64,000 nt of DNA, from positions 2,666,001-2,730,000 of the forward strand of contig NZ_CP031015.1 in assembly GCF_003850245.1 (NCBI RefSeq), given 5' to 3'. The translations under genes were made by a program, and so were the position numbers. This DNA comes from Microbacterium sp. ABRD28. GTDB lineage: Bacteria; Actinomycetota; Actinomycetes; Actinomycetales; Microbacteriaceae. This document shows, one piece after another, positions 47,079 through 56,553 of the stretch. The notes below the pieces were generated by a model that ran no database searches, was not told the DNA's origin, and worked only from the letters and a program-made list of their open reading frames with translations. Numbering within the stretch: position 1 is the first letter of the stretch; every line of letters begins with the position of its first letter.

Positions 47079-47741
47079 GTGCCCGTCACCCGTCGAACCC
47101 GAACACTCCTCAGCTGGCTGCCCGCGGCGCTTCTCGTGCTGATCATCGGCGCCGTCGTCGTCGGAACATTCACGGTTCAGGGGTCGTGGTGGGCCGAGGA
47201 TGAGCCCGAGGCCTCGGCGGATCAGAAGGCGTCCGACGGTGGGAGCATGCTGACCGACGCCGGATTCGACTACGTCAACGTCGAAGGCGTGCTGCGGGTC
47301 CGCGTCGGCGACGGGGCCCTTCCGGCATCCGACCTCGGGCTTCGCGCCAACGAGACCAAGGACGCCGAGTTCCGCCGGCCGGTCCGGGCGCTCATCGCCG
47401 CCGGAGACGAGGTGCACGTCGTCGAAGACGTCGTCACCGCCACCGCGACGGCGGCGGATGATCGGCTTGCCTCGATCACCGTGGGGATCGACGGGGCGGG
47501 CTCGTGGCGTGGCGCGATCGACGGGCTGCGAGCGCGGGCGCCGGAGTTCGGCTGGGACGCGTCGCAGTTCGAGGGGCTGGACGAACGCCTGCTGGAGTTC
47601 AACTCCACGGGATCGGGCGAGGTCTTCGAGGTCGAGATCGGGCCGGGAGCGGATGCGGACACCGCCGTCACGGCCGAGGTCGCCTTCTTCCGCGAGGGCG
47701 GTGCGACGACGGTGTCACTGCGCTTCGCGCCGCCGCAGTAG
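47079..47741 (+). CDS. Single-pass membrane-anchored hypothetical protein
   Basis: 220 residues. One N-terminal membrane segment (LLSWLPAALLVLIIGAVVVGTFTV) is followed by an acidic extracytoplasmic domain of strands and helices with no cysteine. The tail (AVTAEVAFFREGGATTVSLRFAPPQ) reads as beta strands. I do not recognise the family. The GTG start is supported by the -10 box 5 bases upstream. A long perfect hairpin follows the gene. Confidence 0.65.
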   Translation: MPVTRRTRTLLSWLPAALLVLIIGAVVVGTFTVQGSWWAEDEPEASADQKASDGGSMLTDAGFDYVNVEGVLRVRVGDGALPASDLGLRANETKDAEFRRPVRALIAAGDEVHVVEDVVTATATAADDRLASITVGIDGAGSWRGAIDGLRARAPEFGWDASQFEGLDERLLEFNSTGSGEVFEVEIGPGADADTAVTAEVAFFREGGATTVSLRFAPPQ

Positions 47742-47794
47742 CGCGTCGCGCACGGTCCGGGGGCCCCGTCCCGCCGCGCCCATTCGTCGCGACC

Positions 47795-47841
47795 CGTCAG
47801 AAAACGCGGCCCGGATCGACGTGAGGCCGCGTTTTCTGACG
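47795..47841. terminator. Long perfect hairpin, probable bidirectional terminator
   Basis: Perfect 17-base arms (47795-47811 and 47825-47841) with a 13-base loop; each arm carries an AAAA/TTTT run beside a GC block. It sits between the 47079 gene and the convergent tRNA-Thr, so it can stop transcription in both directions. Confidence 0.65.
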
Positions 47842-47857
47842 ACTCGCGGAGGGGCTC

Positions 47858-47933
47858 TGGAGCCGGCTACGGGACTCGAACCCGTAACCCCCTAATTACA
47901 AGTTAGGTGCGCTACCAATTGCGCCAAGCCGGC
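47858..47933 (-). tRNA. tRNA-Thr (anticodon TGT), CCA encoded
   Basis: On the minus strand the cloverleaf folds completely: acceptor GCCGGCT with AGCCGGC, D stem GCGC/GCGC around AATTGGTA, anticodon stem CCTAA/TTAGG with loop CTTGTAA, and T stem ACGGG/CCCGT with TTCGAGT. The anticodon TGT reads ACA threonine codons, which are rare in such GC-rich genomes. T73 is followed by an encoded CCA (47858-47860). No other tRNA is adjacent. Confidence 0.97.
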
Positions 47934-47967
47934 AAGGCATCCCATCCTATCGAGGGATGCGAGCCGG

Positions 47968-48930
47968 TCAGGGAGTCGCCGTCGGAGTCGGCGTCTGCGT
48001 CGGACTGGGCGAAGCCGTCTTGTAGTACGCGTCGCTGCCGATGGTCAGCACGAACTGCGAGAACTCCTGCGGATCGTCCAGGGCGCCGACGTAGGGCACA
48101 CCGTTCACGAGCACCATCGGAGTACCCGTCAGGGTGACGCCCTCGGTCTCGGGGATTCCGTTCAGCGCCCGTTCGGTCGCATCCCGAGCCCAGTCCAGGT
48201 ACGACTCCTCCTCGATGCACGAGCGCACGAGCTTCGGCGACTCGGCACCGGCCGCCTGCGCCAGGTCGGCGAGCTGGCTGTCGGTGAAGCCGTCGGTGTC
48301 CACCTCGGGCTGCTCACGCAGCAGGGCGTCGTTGAACGCGAAGAACTCCTCGGGCGAGTGCGTCGCCACGCAGGCGGCTGCCGCCGCCGCGCGGAGCGAA
48401 TACTTCGTGCCGTTGGACTTGGCCGTGAGCATCGCGACCGGGTGGTAGGTCAGATCCGCCGCGCCCTGCGAGACCCAGGTCTTCAGCTGCTGGACGTTGG
48501 CGAGCTGGAACTCCCGCGAACCGGTCGACAGATAGTCGACGTAGACCCGGATGTCGACGACCGCCGCCTCGGTGGGCGTCGGCGTGGGAGTGGGGGTGGC
48601 CTCGGGCGTCGCCTCGACCGTGGCGCTCGCCGTAGCGTCATCCGGAGCCGCCGCCACCTCGGGGGCTGCCACACCCGAGACCGACGTCACGGCGAACCCG
48701 TCGTCGGTGACGTTCTGGGGGCGCAGCTCGGGGCGGGACATCGAGGATCCGACCGCCCACGTCACCATCACGGCAGCGACCGTCACGACACCCACGGCCA
48801 GCAGCGTCAGGCCGCCACGACGCAGCCAGCGCAGACGCGACTGACGCGCCTGGACCTGCTGGGCCTTCTCGCGTACCGCATTCCGGCGTTCACGGTGGGC
48901 CGGAACGTTCGGTGACTGGTCGTGGGACAT
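47968..48930 (-). CDS. DsbA-fold (thioredoxin-like) membrane protein lacking the CXXC motif
   Basis: 320 residues. A basic cytoplasmic start (REKAQQVQARQSRLRWLRR) precedes one membrane segment (LTLLAVGVVTVAAVMVTWAVG). A Pro/Thr repeat linker follows, then a DsbA/Thioredoxin_4 domain from about residue 135. In the place of the family DFxCPxC site it reads VYVDYLSTGSREFQLAN, with no cysteine. The cis-Pro loop TGTPMVLVNGVPY is intact. Two other cysteines (ACVATHS and VRSCIEE) could form a structural disulfide. A role as redox enzyme is unlikely; a binding or chaperone role is inferred. Confidence 0.85.
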   Translation of the reverse strand: MSHDQSPNVPAHRERRNAVREKAQQVQARQSRLRWLRRGGLTLLAVGVVTVAAVMVTWAVGSSMSRPELRPQNVTDDGFAVTSVSGVAAPEVAAAPDDATASATVEATPEATPTPTPTPTEAAVVDIRVYVDYLSTGSREFQLANVQQLKTWVSQGAADLTYHPVAMLTAKSNGTKYSLRAAAAAACVATHSPEEFFAFNDALLREQPEVDTDGFTDSQLADLAQAAGAESPKLVRSCIEEESYLDWARDATERALNGIPETEGVTLTGTPMVLVNGVPYVGALDDPQEFSQFVLTIGSDAYYKTASPSPTQTPTPTATP

Positions 48931-49190
48931 GAAACCTCTCGGACGAATGGAGCTGCCGATGGGCAACAGGGCGGGGCGCTGGCGAGGCGGGCCGGGGACG
49001 ATGCTAATCAGGCAGGCTGGGAAAAGCCCAGACGGACGACCCTCACCGCTGCCCGCTTCGCCGTCGTTTCCGCTCGCGCGCACGCGTGACATACTGAGGG
49101 CAGGCGCCCGATGGTGGGCGTCTGCGGTCACACCGCTCCATTCACAACGGATCGTCCGGCACGTACCTGCCGGTGAAGGAGAAGAAAACA

Positions 49191-50297
<1,107 letters not shown>

Positions 50298-50308
50298 CAC
50301 ACCACGAC

Positions 50309-50344
50309 GCGGCGCGGGCGGGTTCTCTGAGCCCCCCGCGCCGC
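50309..50344 (+). terminator. Terminator between the sugar ATPase and DUF4032 genes
   Basis: Perfect 10-base GC arms (50309-50318 and 50335-50344) with a partly paired 16-base loop. It lies 12 bases past the ATPase stop and 20 before the next start, so read-through would set expression of the DUF4032 gene. Confidence 0.65.
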
Positions 50345-50364
50345 GGCATGTCCCGGGAGGAAAG

Positions 50365-51675
50365 ATGGTCGATTCCCTGAGCATCACCGCCAGCGCGGTG
50401 GATCCGGGCCTGCTGACACTCCCCTGGTCGACACCGCTGGCCGACTGGCCGTCGAATCACATCGTCTTCCTCCCCAAGGGCATCTCACGCCACCTGGTGC
50501 GCTTCGCCACCCTCTCGGGCCGGGTCGTGGCCATCAAGGAGACCACCGAGGAGATGGCCCGCCGCGAGTACGACATGCTGGGAAACCTGCACCGGCTCGA
50601 TGCCCCCTGCGTGGAGCGCGTCGCGGTGATCGCCGGCAGGACGGATGCCGCGGGCGAGCCGCTCCCCGCCGCACTCGTCACCTCGCATCTGCGCTTCTCG
50701 CTCCCCTACCGCGCCCTGTTCACCCAGGTTCTGCGTCCTGACACCGCGACCCGCCTGGTCGACGCCCTGGCGCTCCTGCTCGTGCGCCTCCACAACGTCG
50801 GCTTCTTCTGGGGCGATGTCTCACTCTCCAACACCCTCTTCCGCCGAGACGCCGGAGCCTTCGCCGCCTACCTCGTCGACGCCGAGACCGGCGAACTGCA
50901 CGAGAGCGGGCTGACGGCCGGGCAGCGGGCGCACGACCTCGACGTCGCCCGCACGAACATCGCCGGCGAGATCATGGATCTCGAAGCCGGTGGGCGGCTG
51001 GAGGGCGGCGTGGACGCGATCGCGATCGCCGACGGCATCATGGAGTCCTACCACTCCCTCTGGGGTGCGCTGACGGACACCGAGACGTTCCGCTCGGACG
51101 AGATCTGGCACATCACCGAACGCGTGCATCGCCTCAACGACCTCGGCTTCGACATCGGCGAGATGTCCATCGACACCACGCGTGACGGCACGCGCGTGTC
51201 GATCCAGCCGAAGGTCGTCGACGCCGGGCACCACCAGCGTCGGCTGCTGCGCCTCACGGGCCTGGACGTCGAGGAGAATCAGGCGCGCCGGCTCCTCAAC
51301 GACCTCGACGAGTACCGCGCGCGGGTGTCTCGGCTGGGGGCCGACGAGGAGATGGTCGCCCACGAGTGGCTGACCCGGGTGTTCGAGCCCGTGGTCAAAG
51401 CCATCCCGTTCGAGTACCGGGCCAAGCTCGAGCCCGCCGAGGTCTTCCACCAGGTGCTCGAGCATCGCTGGTACATGTCACAGGAGCGCGGCCGCTCGGT
51501 GCCGCTCGCCGAGGTGCTGACGAGCTACGTCGACGACGTGCTGCGCCATCGCCGAGACGAAGCGACGGTGATGGGCCCCGTCACCGAGACGACGTCGCTG
51601 CCGGTCATCACCGGCGAGCTCGAGGCGGTCGAATCCGACGAGTCCGACGACGTCGACTGGCGCGACCTGGTCTGA
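50365..51675 (+). CDS. DUF4032 protein (lipopolysaccharide-kinase-like fold)
   Basis: 436 residues. The N-terminal 200 residues look kinase-like: VVAIKETTEEMARREYDML (Lys and Glu of the N-lobe), LALLLVRLHNVGFFWGDVSLSNTLFRRDAGAFAAYLVDAETGEL (catalytic-loop HxD replaced by GDVSLSN, then VDAET as the metal Asp). The C-terminal half is the DUF4032-specific helical region. Members often follow the MsiK-like ATPase gene in actinobacteria, as here. Activity and substrate are unknown. Confidence 0.82.
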   Translation: MVDSLSITASAVDPGLLTLPWSTPLADWPSNHIVFLPKGISRHLVRFATLSGRVVAIKETTEEMARREYDMLGNLHRLDAPCVERVAVIAGRTDAAGEPLPAALVTSHLRFSLPYRALFTQVLRPDTATRLVDALALLLVRLHNVGFFWGDVSLSNTLFRRDAGAFAAYLVDAETGELHESGLTAGQRAHDLDVARTNIAGEIMDLEAGGRLEGGVDAIAIADGIMESYHSLWGALTDTETFRSDEIWHITERVHRLNDLGFDIGEMSIDTTRDGTRVSIQPKVVDAGHHQRRLLRLTGLDVEENQARRLLNDLDEYRARVSRLGADEEMVAHEWLTRVFEPVVKAIPFEYRAKLEPAEVFHQVLEHRWYMSQERGRSVPLAEVLTSYVDDVLRHRRDEATVMGPVTETTSLPVITGELEAVESDESDDVDWRDLV

Positions 51676-51683
51676 GACCGGTC

Positions 51684-52325
51684 TCAGTACCCCACGGTGA
51701 ACCGTTCGCGGCGATGCTTCGGCTGCTCGATCTCGTCGACGACGGCCACGCCGAGGTCGGGACCGGAGATGAAGGACTCCCCGTCGGCGTCGGTGACGAG
51801 CACGTCGCCGCCGTCGCGGTAGGTCCCCGTCCGCTCTCCCGGATTCCACGCCCCGAAGCCGCCCGCCGGGTGGACGTAGAACCAGTCGCGACCGACCGCG
51901 TCGGCCTGCAGGTCTTCGAGCACACCGATCGCCTCGAGCGCTTCGGGTTTGTACTCCTCGGTGAACCCCGGCGTGTCGACGACGCGGGGCCCACCCGGCG
52001 ACACCAGGCTCCCCCCGGCTCCGCCGATCACGCCGATGCGCACCGAGGCGGGCAGCTCGCGCACGAGCTCGGCGACGGCGGGGCGCACCTTGCCCGCCAT
52101 CTCTCCGCGGGCGGGGACGCTGATGACGACGACATCCACCCCCTGCAGTTCGGCGACGAGGCCGGGCACATCCATGATCGTCCCCTCGACGTAGGTGACG
52201 TGGTCCAGCCGCTCGCTCGGCACCGAGCGGGCGACGGAGACGACGGTGTGGCCCCGTGAGGCGGCCTCTGCGGCGATGTGACCTCCGGCGTAGCCGGTTC
52301 CTCCGATGACGGCGATACGAGCCAT
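51684..52325 (-). CDS. NAD(P)H-binding atypical short-chain dehydrogenase
   Basis: 213 residues. The Rossmann loop is VIGGTGYAGGHIAAEAASRG, followed by GTIMDVPGLVAELQGVDVVVISV and IGVIGGAGGSLV. The fold is that of the YwnB/NmrA-like epimerase family (NAD(P)-binding, often flavin reductase or sensor-like). AGGAAAGGATCACACC precedes the ATG at 52325. It lies just downstream of the E2 gene on the same strand but is 60 bases away, with its own ribosome binding site. The substrate is unknown. Confidence 0.85.
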   Translation of the reverse strand: MARIAVIGGTGYAGGHIAAEAASRGHTVVSVARSVPSERLDHVTYVEGTIMDVPGLVAELQGVDVVVISVPARGEMAGKVRPAVAELVRELPASVRIGVIGGAGGSLVSPGGPRVVDTPGFTEEYKPEALEAIGVLEDLQADAVGRDWFYVHPAGGFGAWNPGERTGTYRDGGDVLVTDADGESFISGPDLGVAVVDEIEQPKHRRERFTVGY

Positions 52326-52385
52326 GGTGTGATCCTTTCCTGGTCCTCGGATCATTCAAGCCGACGATCGCACCGGCGCCGGACG

Positions 52386-53687
52386 TCACACGAGGATGCT
52401 GAGCGGATTCTCCATCTTCGCCGCGAACGCTGCGAGCCACTGTGCGGCCAGCGCACCGTCGAGCACCCGGTGATCGGCCGACAGCGTCACCGTCATGACG
52501 GTCCCGACCGCGAGCTCGCCGTCGACCACGATCGGCGAGGGGCGCGCCGCACCGATCGCGAGGATGCCGGAATGCGGCGGATTGATGATGGCGGCGAATT
52601 CCTCCGTGCCGTACATGCCGAGATTCGACACCGAGAAGCTGCCGCCCTCGAGTTCCTCCTGCGTGAGCCTTCCGGCCCGTGCACGCGCCACGTGATCCGC
52701 GATCGCCGCGCTCACCTCGCCCAGCGACATCCGATCGACCCCGCGGATGACGGGGGTGACGAGGCCTCCGGGAACGGAGACCGCGACGGCGATGTCGGCG
52801 TGGGAGAAGCGGTGCATCGCCTGGTCGGTCCAGATCGCATTCGCCTCGGGCACCTCCAGGAGGGCGGCCGCCACCGCCTTGACCACGAAGTCGTTCACCG
52901 AGACGCGGTTCGCCCGCCCCTCGTTGATCCGGGTGCGGAGGGCGAGGAGCTCATCGACCCGGATGCGGGCCCGCAGGAAGAAGTGCGGCACGATCGACGT
53001 GCTCTCGGTCAGCCGGCGCGCGATCGCGCGGCGCATCCGGGAGTGCGGGATCACCTCGACGTCGGCCGCGGGGGATTCCTCCGTGCGTGCGGCGGTGGGG
53101 GGAGCCGCGGGTGCACGCACATGAGGAGCGGCCGGCGTCGAGGGGGACTGTGCTGCGGGAAGGGAGTGCTCGTCGAGGTCGCGTCGGACGATCCGGCCGT
53201 TCGGACCGGTGCCGACCAGGGACGACAGGTCGAGGCCGCGCTCGGCGGCCAGGCGCCGCACCAGCGGCGAGGCGAAGAGGCGGCGCGGGGTCTCGGGGGC
53301 CGACGAGGGCTCGAACTCCTCGATATTCGGCGGCGGGAGGAGGATGCCGTCCTCAGAGGACTCCGTCCCCGCGGCTGCGCCGGTCGTGACCGGTGTCTCC
53401 TCGGCCTGGCCGGCGGGCACGCTCCGCCCTGCGACGGCGAGGTCCTCCCCCGCCGCGGCGAGCACCGCGATGGGAGAGCCGACGTCGGCGGATGCACCTT
53501 CGTCCACGAGGATCCGGGCGAGCACTCCTGCCTCTTCGGCTTCGTATTCGACGACGGCCTTGTCGGTCTCGATCTCGACGATCGGCTGCCCCGCCGACAC
53601 CTCGTCGCCCACGGCGACGAGCCAGCTCTGGATTGCGGCTTCGGTCGCCCCCGCGGCGAGCGCGGGCATCCGCACGACCGCGGCCAT
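52386..53687 (-). CDS. Dihydrolipoamide acyltransferase (E2) of a 2-oxoacid dehydrogenase complex
   Basis: 433 residues. One lipoyl domain is at residues 1-78 with the lipoyl Lys in EIETDKAVVEYE. A linker and a peripheral-subunit-binding domain follow (ASPLVRRLAAERGLDLSSLVGTGPNGRIVRRDL). The catalytic domain runs from about 205 and ends with the active-site motif SADHRVLDGALAAQWL (His and Asp). It transfers the acyl group from E1 to CoA. The start overlaps the E1 stop (TGATG). The single lipoyl domain and the E1 type point to an acetoin- or branched-chain-like complex. Confidence 0.93.
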   Translation of the reverse strand: MAAVVRMPALAAGATEAAIQSWLVAVGDEVSAGQPIVEIETDKAVVEYEAEEAGVLARILVDEGASADVGSPIAVLAAAGEDLAVAGRSVPAGQAEETPVTTGAAAGTESSEDGILLPPPNIEEFEPSSAPETPRRLFASPLVRRLAAERGLDLSSLVGTGPNGRIVRRDLDEHSLPAAQSPSTPAAPHVRAPAAPPTAARTEESPAADVEVIPHSRMRRAIARRLTESTSIVPHFFLRARIRVDELLALRTRINEGRANRVSVNDFVVKAVAAALLEVPEANAIWTDQAMHRFSHADIAVAVSVPGGLVTPVIRGVDRMSLGEVSAAIADHVARARAGRLTQEELEGGSFSVSNLGMYGTEEFAAIINPPHSGILAIGAARPSPIVVDGELAVGTVMTVTLSADHRVLDGALAAQWLAAFAAKMENPLSILV

Positions 53688-55876
53688 CAGCGGCCTCCCC
53701 ACTCGGCCCGGACGCGTTCCAGCCCGCGCGCCACCTCTTCGGTGCGGGCGATCGCGGCGCGCTCGAGCACCTTGGAGATGCTGGGACTCGCCTCTCCCCC
53801 GGTCACCCGCTGGACGGGCTGGTCGAGCCAGTCGAAGAAGCGGCGTTGGATCTCGTCCGAGAGCCACGCGCCGTACGACGGCCCCTGCGCCCCCTGCTCG
53901 ACGATGAGGACGTTGTTGGTCTTGCGGATGCTCTCGCCGACGGTGTCCCAGTCCAGCGACGCCCGGTCGAGCCAGCGGAGGTCGATGACCTCTGCGTCGA
54001 TCCCCGTCTGCGTCACCGCCTCGAGACTGTGACCGACCATCGACAGGTAGGTGAGCACGGTCACCTCCTCGCCCGCGCGACGGATCGCGGCGCTGCGCGG
54101 AGGGATCATGTAATCGAGGTCGCCCTCGGGAACGCGGTCCGCGGTGCCGTAGAGGTCGACATGCTCGATGACGAGCACGGGATCGTCGAGCGCGAGCGCG
54201 GCGTTCATGAGCCCGACGTAGTCGGCGGCGGTGGAGGCGGCGACGATCCGCCAGCCGACGCTTGTGGCGAAGATGCCCGCGGGGTCCATGAGGTGCTGCG
54301 AGCCGTACCCCGAGCCCATCGCGACCTTCGTGCGCAGCACGAGGGGAACGCGGTTGTTGTCGCCGAACATGTGCCGGGCCTTGCCGACCTGGTTGAACAC
54401 CTGGTCGGCGGCGACCCACATGAAGTCGGGGTACATGAACTCCACGACCGGGCGGAAGCGTCCGTCGAGGGCGATCCCGCCCGCAAGGCCGAAGAAGCCG
54501 TTCTCACTGATGGGGGTGCCGATGACCCGGTCGGGACCGAACGCCTTCGCGAGGCCCTTCGTGGCACCGTTGGTCCCGCCGCCCAGGCGATGGACGTCCT
54601 CGCCGAGCACGATGATGCGCGGGTCCTGCGACATCCGCCGGTTCATCGTCTCGGCGACCGCATCGACGAACTTCACCTCCCGCCAGCCCCCGGTGTGCGC
54701 AGCGGGCTCGGCGGGGACGAGGCGGGCGAGCTCGCTCTCGTCGCCGCGGATGCCGCGATCGACGTGGGCCGGGTCGGGCCACAGCTCCGGACGGATGCGG
54801 GAGCGACCGGCGTCGTCGGGATCGTCCTCGATCAGCGCAGAGACCGCATCGGCCATCGCGCTGACGGCCTGTTCGCGCACTCCGGCGATCTCCTCCGGGG
54901 AGGCGATCCCCAGCGCGGCGAGCTCGCGGGCGGTCTTCTCCAGGGGGTCACGCGAGCGCCACTCGGCCTCCTCCTGCTTCGTGCGGTAGCCGAAGGCGCT
55001 GCCGGGATAGGGCCCGTTCTGGTGGAAGAACCGATAGACCTCGGCCTCGATCACCGCGGGGCCCTCTCCTGCTCGCATGCGCTCGAGGGCTTCCTGGGTG
55101 GCGAGGTGGACGGCCAGCGGATCCATCCCGTCCACGCGCCAGGCAGGGATGCTGAACCCCTGAGCCCGGATCGAGAACCGCGGGTCGGCGGAGGCCTCGC
55201 TGGCATGGGTCGACACCGCGTAGAGGTTGTTCTCGATGAAGGACATCACCGGCAGCCGCCAGGTGGCGGCGAGGTTCATCGACTCCAGCACCGAGCCGAT
55301 CTGACTCGCGCCGTCGCCGAAGTAGTTGATGCTGACGTCGGTGGTGCCCGCGTGCTTCTGCGCCCACGCGTTGCCGGCGGCCAGCGGCGCCCCAGCCCCG
55401 ACGATCGCGTTGGTGCCCAGCGCTCCGGCTGCCAGCCACTGCAGGTGCATCGATCCCCCACGGCCCCCCGAGAACCCCTGCGCGAGGCCGAGGATCTCGG
55501 CGAGCGTGCGCTGCAGAAGAGCCTGCAGGTCGGGCGTGACCAGGGCGTCCAGCGACAGGCCGCCGTCGGAGACGTGCGCGATGGCCTTGGCCAGGAACTG
55601 GTGGTGGCCCCGGTGGGAGCCGTTGACCGCGTCGGATGACCGCAGGGTCACGATCGACCCGACCGCCCCGCCCTCCTGGCCGATGCTCGAATGCGCCGGG
55701 CCGTGGACGAGGCCCTGCGCAGCGAGGTCGAGGACGGACTCCTCGAAGGCACGGATCAGATGCAGCTGACCGAGCATCGTCGCCAGCAGCGCCGGGTCGG
55801 CCGCCTTCCAGTCGGCGGCGGTGGTGCGCAGCTCCACCCACGGTGTTCCGGTCTCCAGCCGGCGACGTCGCGGCAT
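53687..55876 (-). CDS. Fused alpha-beta E1 of a 2-oxoacid/acetoin-type dehydrogenase
   Basis: 729 residues. Residues 30-350 are the E1 alpha domain (HSSIGQEGGAVGS, SHRGHHQFLAKA, the TPP/Mg motif GDGASQIGSVLES...IENN). Residues about 395-729 are the E1 beta domain (KFVDAVAETMNRRMSQDPRIIVLGEDV, ATSVGWRIVAASTAADYVGLM). In most complexes these are two genes. It decarboxylates a 2-oxo compound with thiamine diphosphate and passes the acyl group to E2. No E3 (lipoamide dehydrogenase) gene is in the cluster. The substrate is unknown. A TTGGATCCAA operator lies upstream of the start. Confidence 0.9.
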   Translation of the reverse strand: MPRRRRLETGTPWVELRTTAADWKAADPALLATMLGQLHLIRAFEESVLDLAAQGLVHGPAHSSIGQEGGAVGSIVTLRSSDAVNGSHRGHHQFLAKAIAHVSDGGLSLDALVTPDLQALLQRTLAEILGLAQGFSGGRGGSMHLQWLAAGALGTNAIVGAGAPLAAGNAWAQKHAGTTDVSINYFGDGASQIGSVLESMNLAATWRLPVMSFIENNLYAVSTHASEASADPRFSIRAQGFSIPAWRVDGMDPLAVHLATQEALERMRAGEGPAVIEAEVYRFFHQNGPYPGSAFGYRTKQEEAEWRSRDPLEKTARELAALGIASPEEIAGVREQAVSAMADAVSALIEDDPDDAGRSRIRPELWPDPAHVDRGIRGDESELARLVPAEPAAHTGGWREVKFVDAVAETMNRRMSQDPRIIVLGEDVHRLGGGTNGATKGLAKAFGPDRVIGTPISENGFFGLAGGIALDGRFRPVVEFMYPDFMWVAADQVFNQVGKARHMFGDNNRVPLVLRTKVAMGSGYGSQHLMDPAGIFATSVGWRIVAASTAADYVGLMNAALALDDPVLVIEHVDLYGTADRVPEGDLDYMIPPRSAAIRRAGEEVTVLTYLSMVGHSLEAVTQTGIDAEVIDLRWLDRASLDWDTVGESIRKTNNVLIVEQGAQGPSYGAWLSDEIQRRFFDWLDQPVQRVTGGEASPSISKVLERAAIARTEEVARGLERVRAEWGGR

Positions 55877-55933
55877 CGCATCTCCTTCGATGGTCGGCGG
55901 CCGCGGATGGCGGCGATCCTCACGGTACGACTG

Positions 55934-55945
55934 ATTGGATCCAAT
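55934..55945. promoter_or_regulatory. GntR-type operator 1, upstream of the E1 gene
   Basis: ATTGGATCCAAT is a perfect 12-base palindrome in the gap between the divergent E1 and VOC genes. A second near-copy lies at 55997. Short TGGATCCA-like palindromes are usual for FCD-type GntR regulators, and such a regulator is encoded at 56550. Confidence 0.7.
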
Positions 55946-55996
55946 ATCAAGGCTTCGCCGGAGAATTCATGGTGATTGCGCCTCGCAGGTGGCATC

Positions 55997-56007
55997 CTGG
56001 ATCCAAA
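55997..56007. promoter_or_regulatory. GntR-type operator 2, upstream of the VOC gene
   Basis: CTGGATCCAAA shares nine of ten bases with the first site's TTGGATCCAA. It ends 15 bases before the VOC start, where a bound repressor would block the VOC-GntR transcript. Confidence 0.65.
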
Positions 56008-56022
56008 CGGAAGGTGAACGCG

Positions 56023-56553
56023 ATGACGCGAGGCTTACCCGGGATGCGGGGAATGGACCACATCGGCATCACGGTGCCTGATCTCGACGAGGCCGAACGC
56101 TTCTTCGTGGAGGTCCTCGGCGCCGTTCCGGTCTACCGCCTGGGGCCCAAGCGGGCGGATGACGACTGGATGAGCGTCCAGCTCGGGGTCCACCCCCGAA
56201 CGCAGATCCGCGAGATCCGCTTCTACCGTCTCGGGCACGGGACCAACCTCGAGGTGTTCGCCTACGACGCCGCGGACGGGCAGGCCCCGCCCCCGCGCAA
56301 CAGCGACCTCGGCGGTCACCACCTCGCGATCTATGTCGACGACATGGATGCCGCCATCGACCACCTGCGCGCGCACGACGTGGAGATCATGGGAGAGCCC
56401 GTCGCCAGCGCCGGAGCGAGCACCGGACAGCGATGGCTGTACTTCCGGGCGCCGTGGGGACTGCAGCTCGAGCTGGTCAGCTTCCCCGCCGGCAAGGCGT
56501 ACGAGAGCGGCGCCGACACGCTGCTGTGGCACCCGGCGAGGCCGGCCGAATGA
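56023..56553 (+). CDS. VOC-family (glyoxalase/bleomycin-resistance fold) protein
   Basis: 176 residues. Two beta-alpha-beta-beta-beta repeats: the first starts MDHIGITVPDLDEAERFFVEVLGA, the second GGHHLAIYVDDMDAAIDHLRAH. Likely metal ligands are the His in MDHIGI, the His in GHHLAI and a Glu in LQLELVSF. VOC proteins include isomerases, lyases and dioxygenases. AAGGTGAACGCG precedes the ATG. The gene is followed with ATGA overlap by the GntR regulator, so regulator level tracks this gene. Its reaction here is unknown. Confidence 0.85.
   Translation: MTRGLPGMRGMDHIGITVPDLDEAERFFVEVLGAVPVYRLGPKRADDDWMSVQLGVHPRTQIREIRFYRLGHGTNLEVFAYDAADGQAPPPRNSDLGGHHLAIYVDDMDAAIDHLRAHDVEIMGEPVASAGASTGQRWLYFRAPWGLQLELVSFPAGKAYESGADTLLWHPARPAE

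Noticed and set aside
53393..55639. A 748-codon open frame antisense to the fused E1 gene
   Set aside because: No ribosome binding site or family motifs. The TPP motif and both E1 domains read cleanly on the minus strand.
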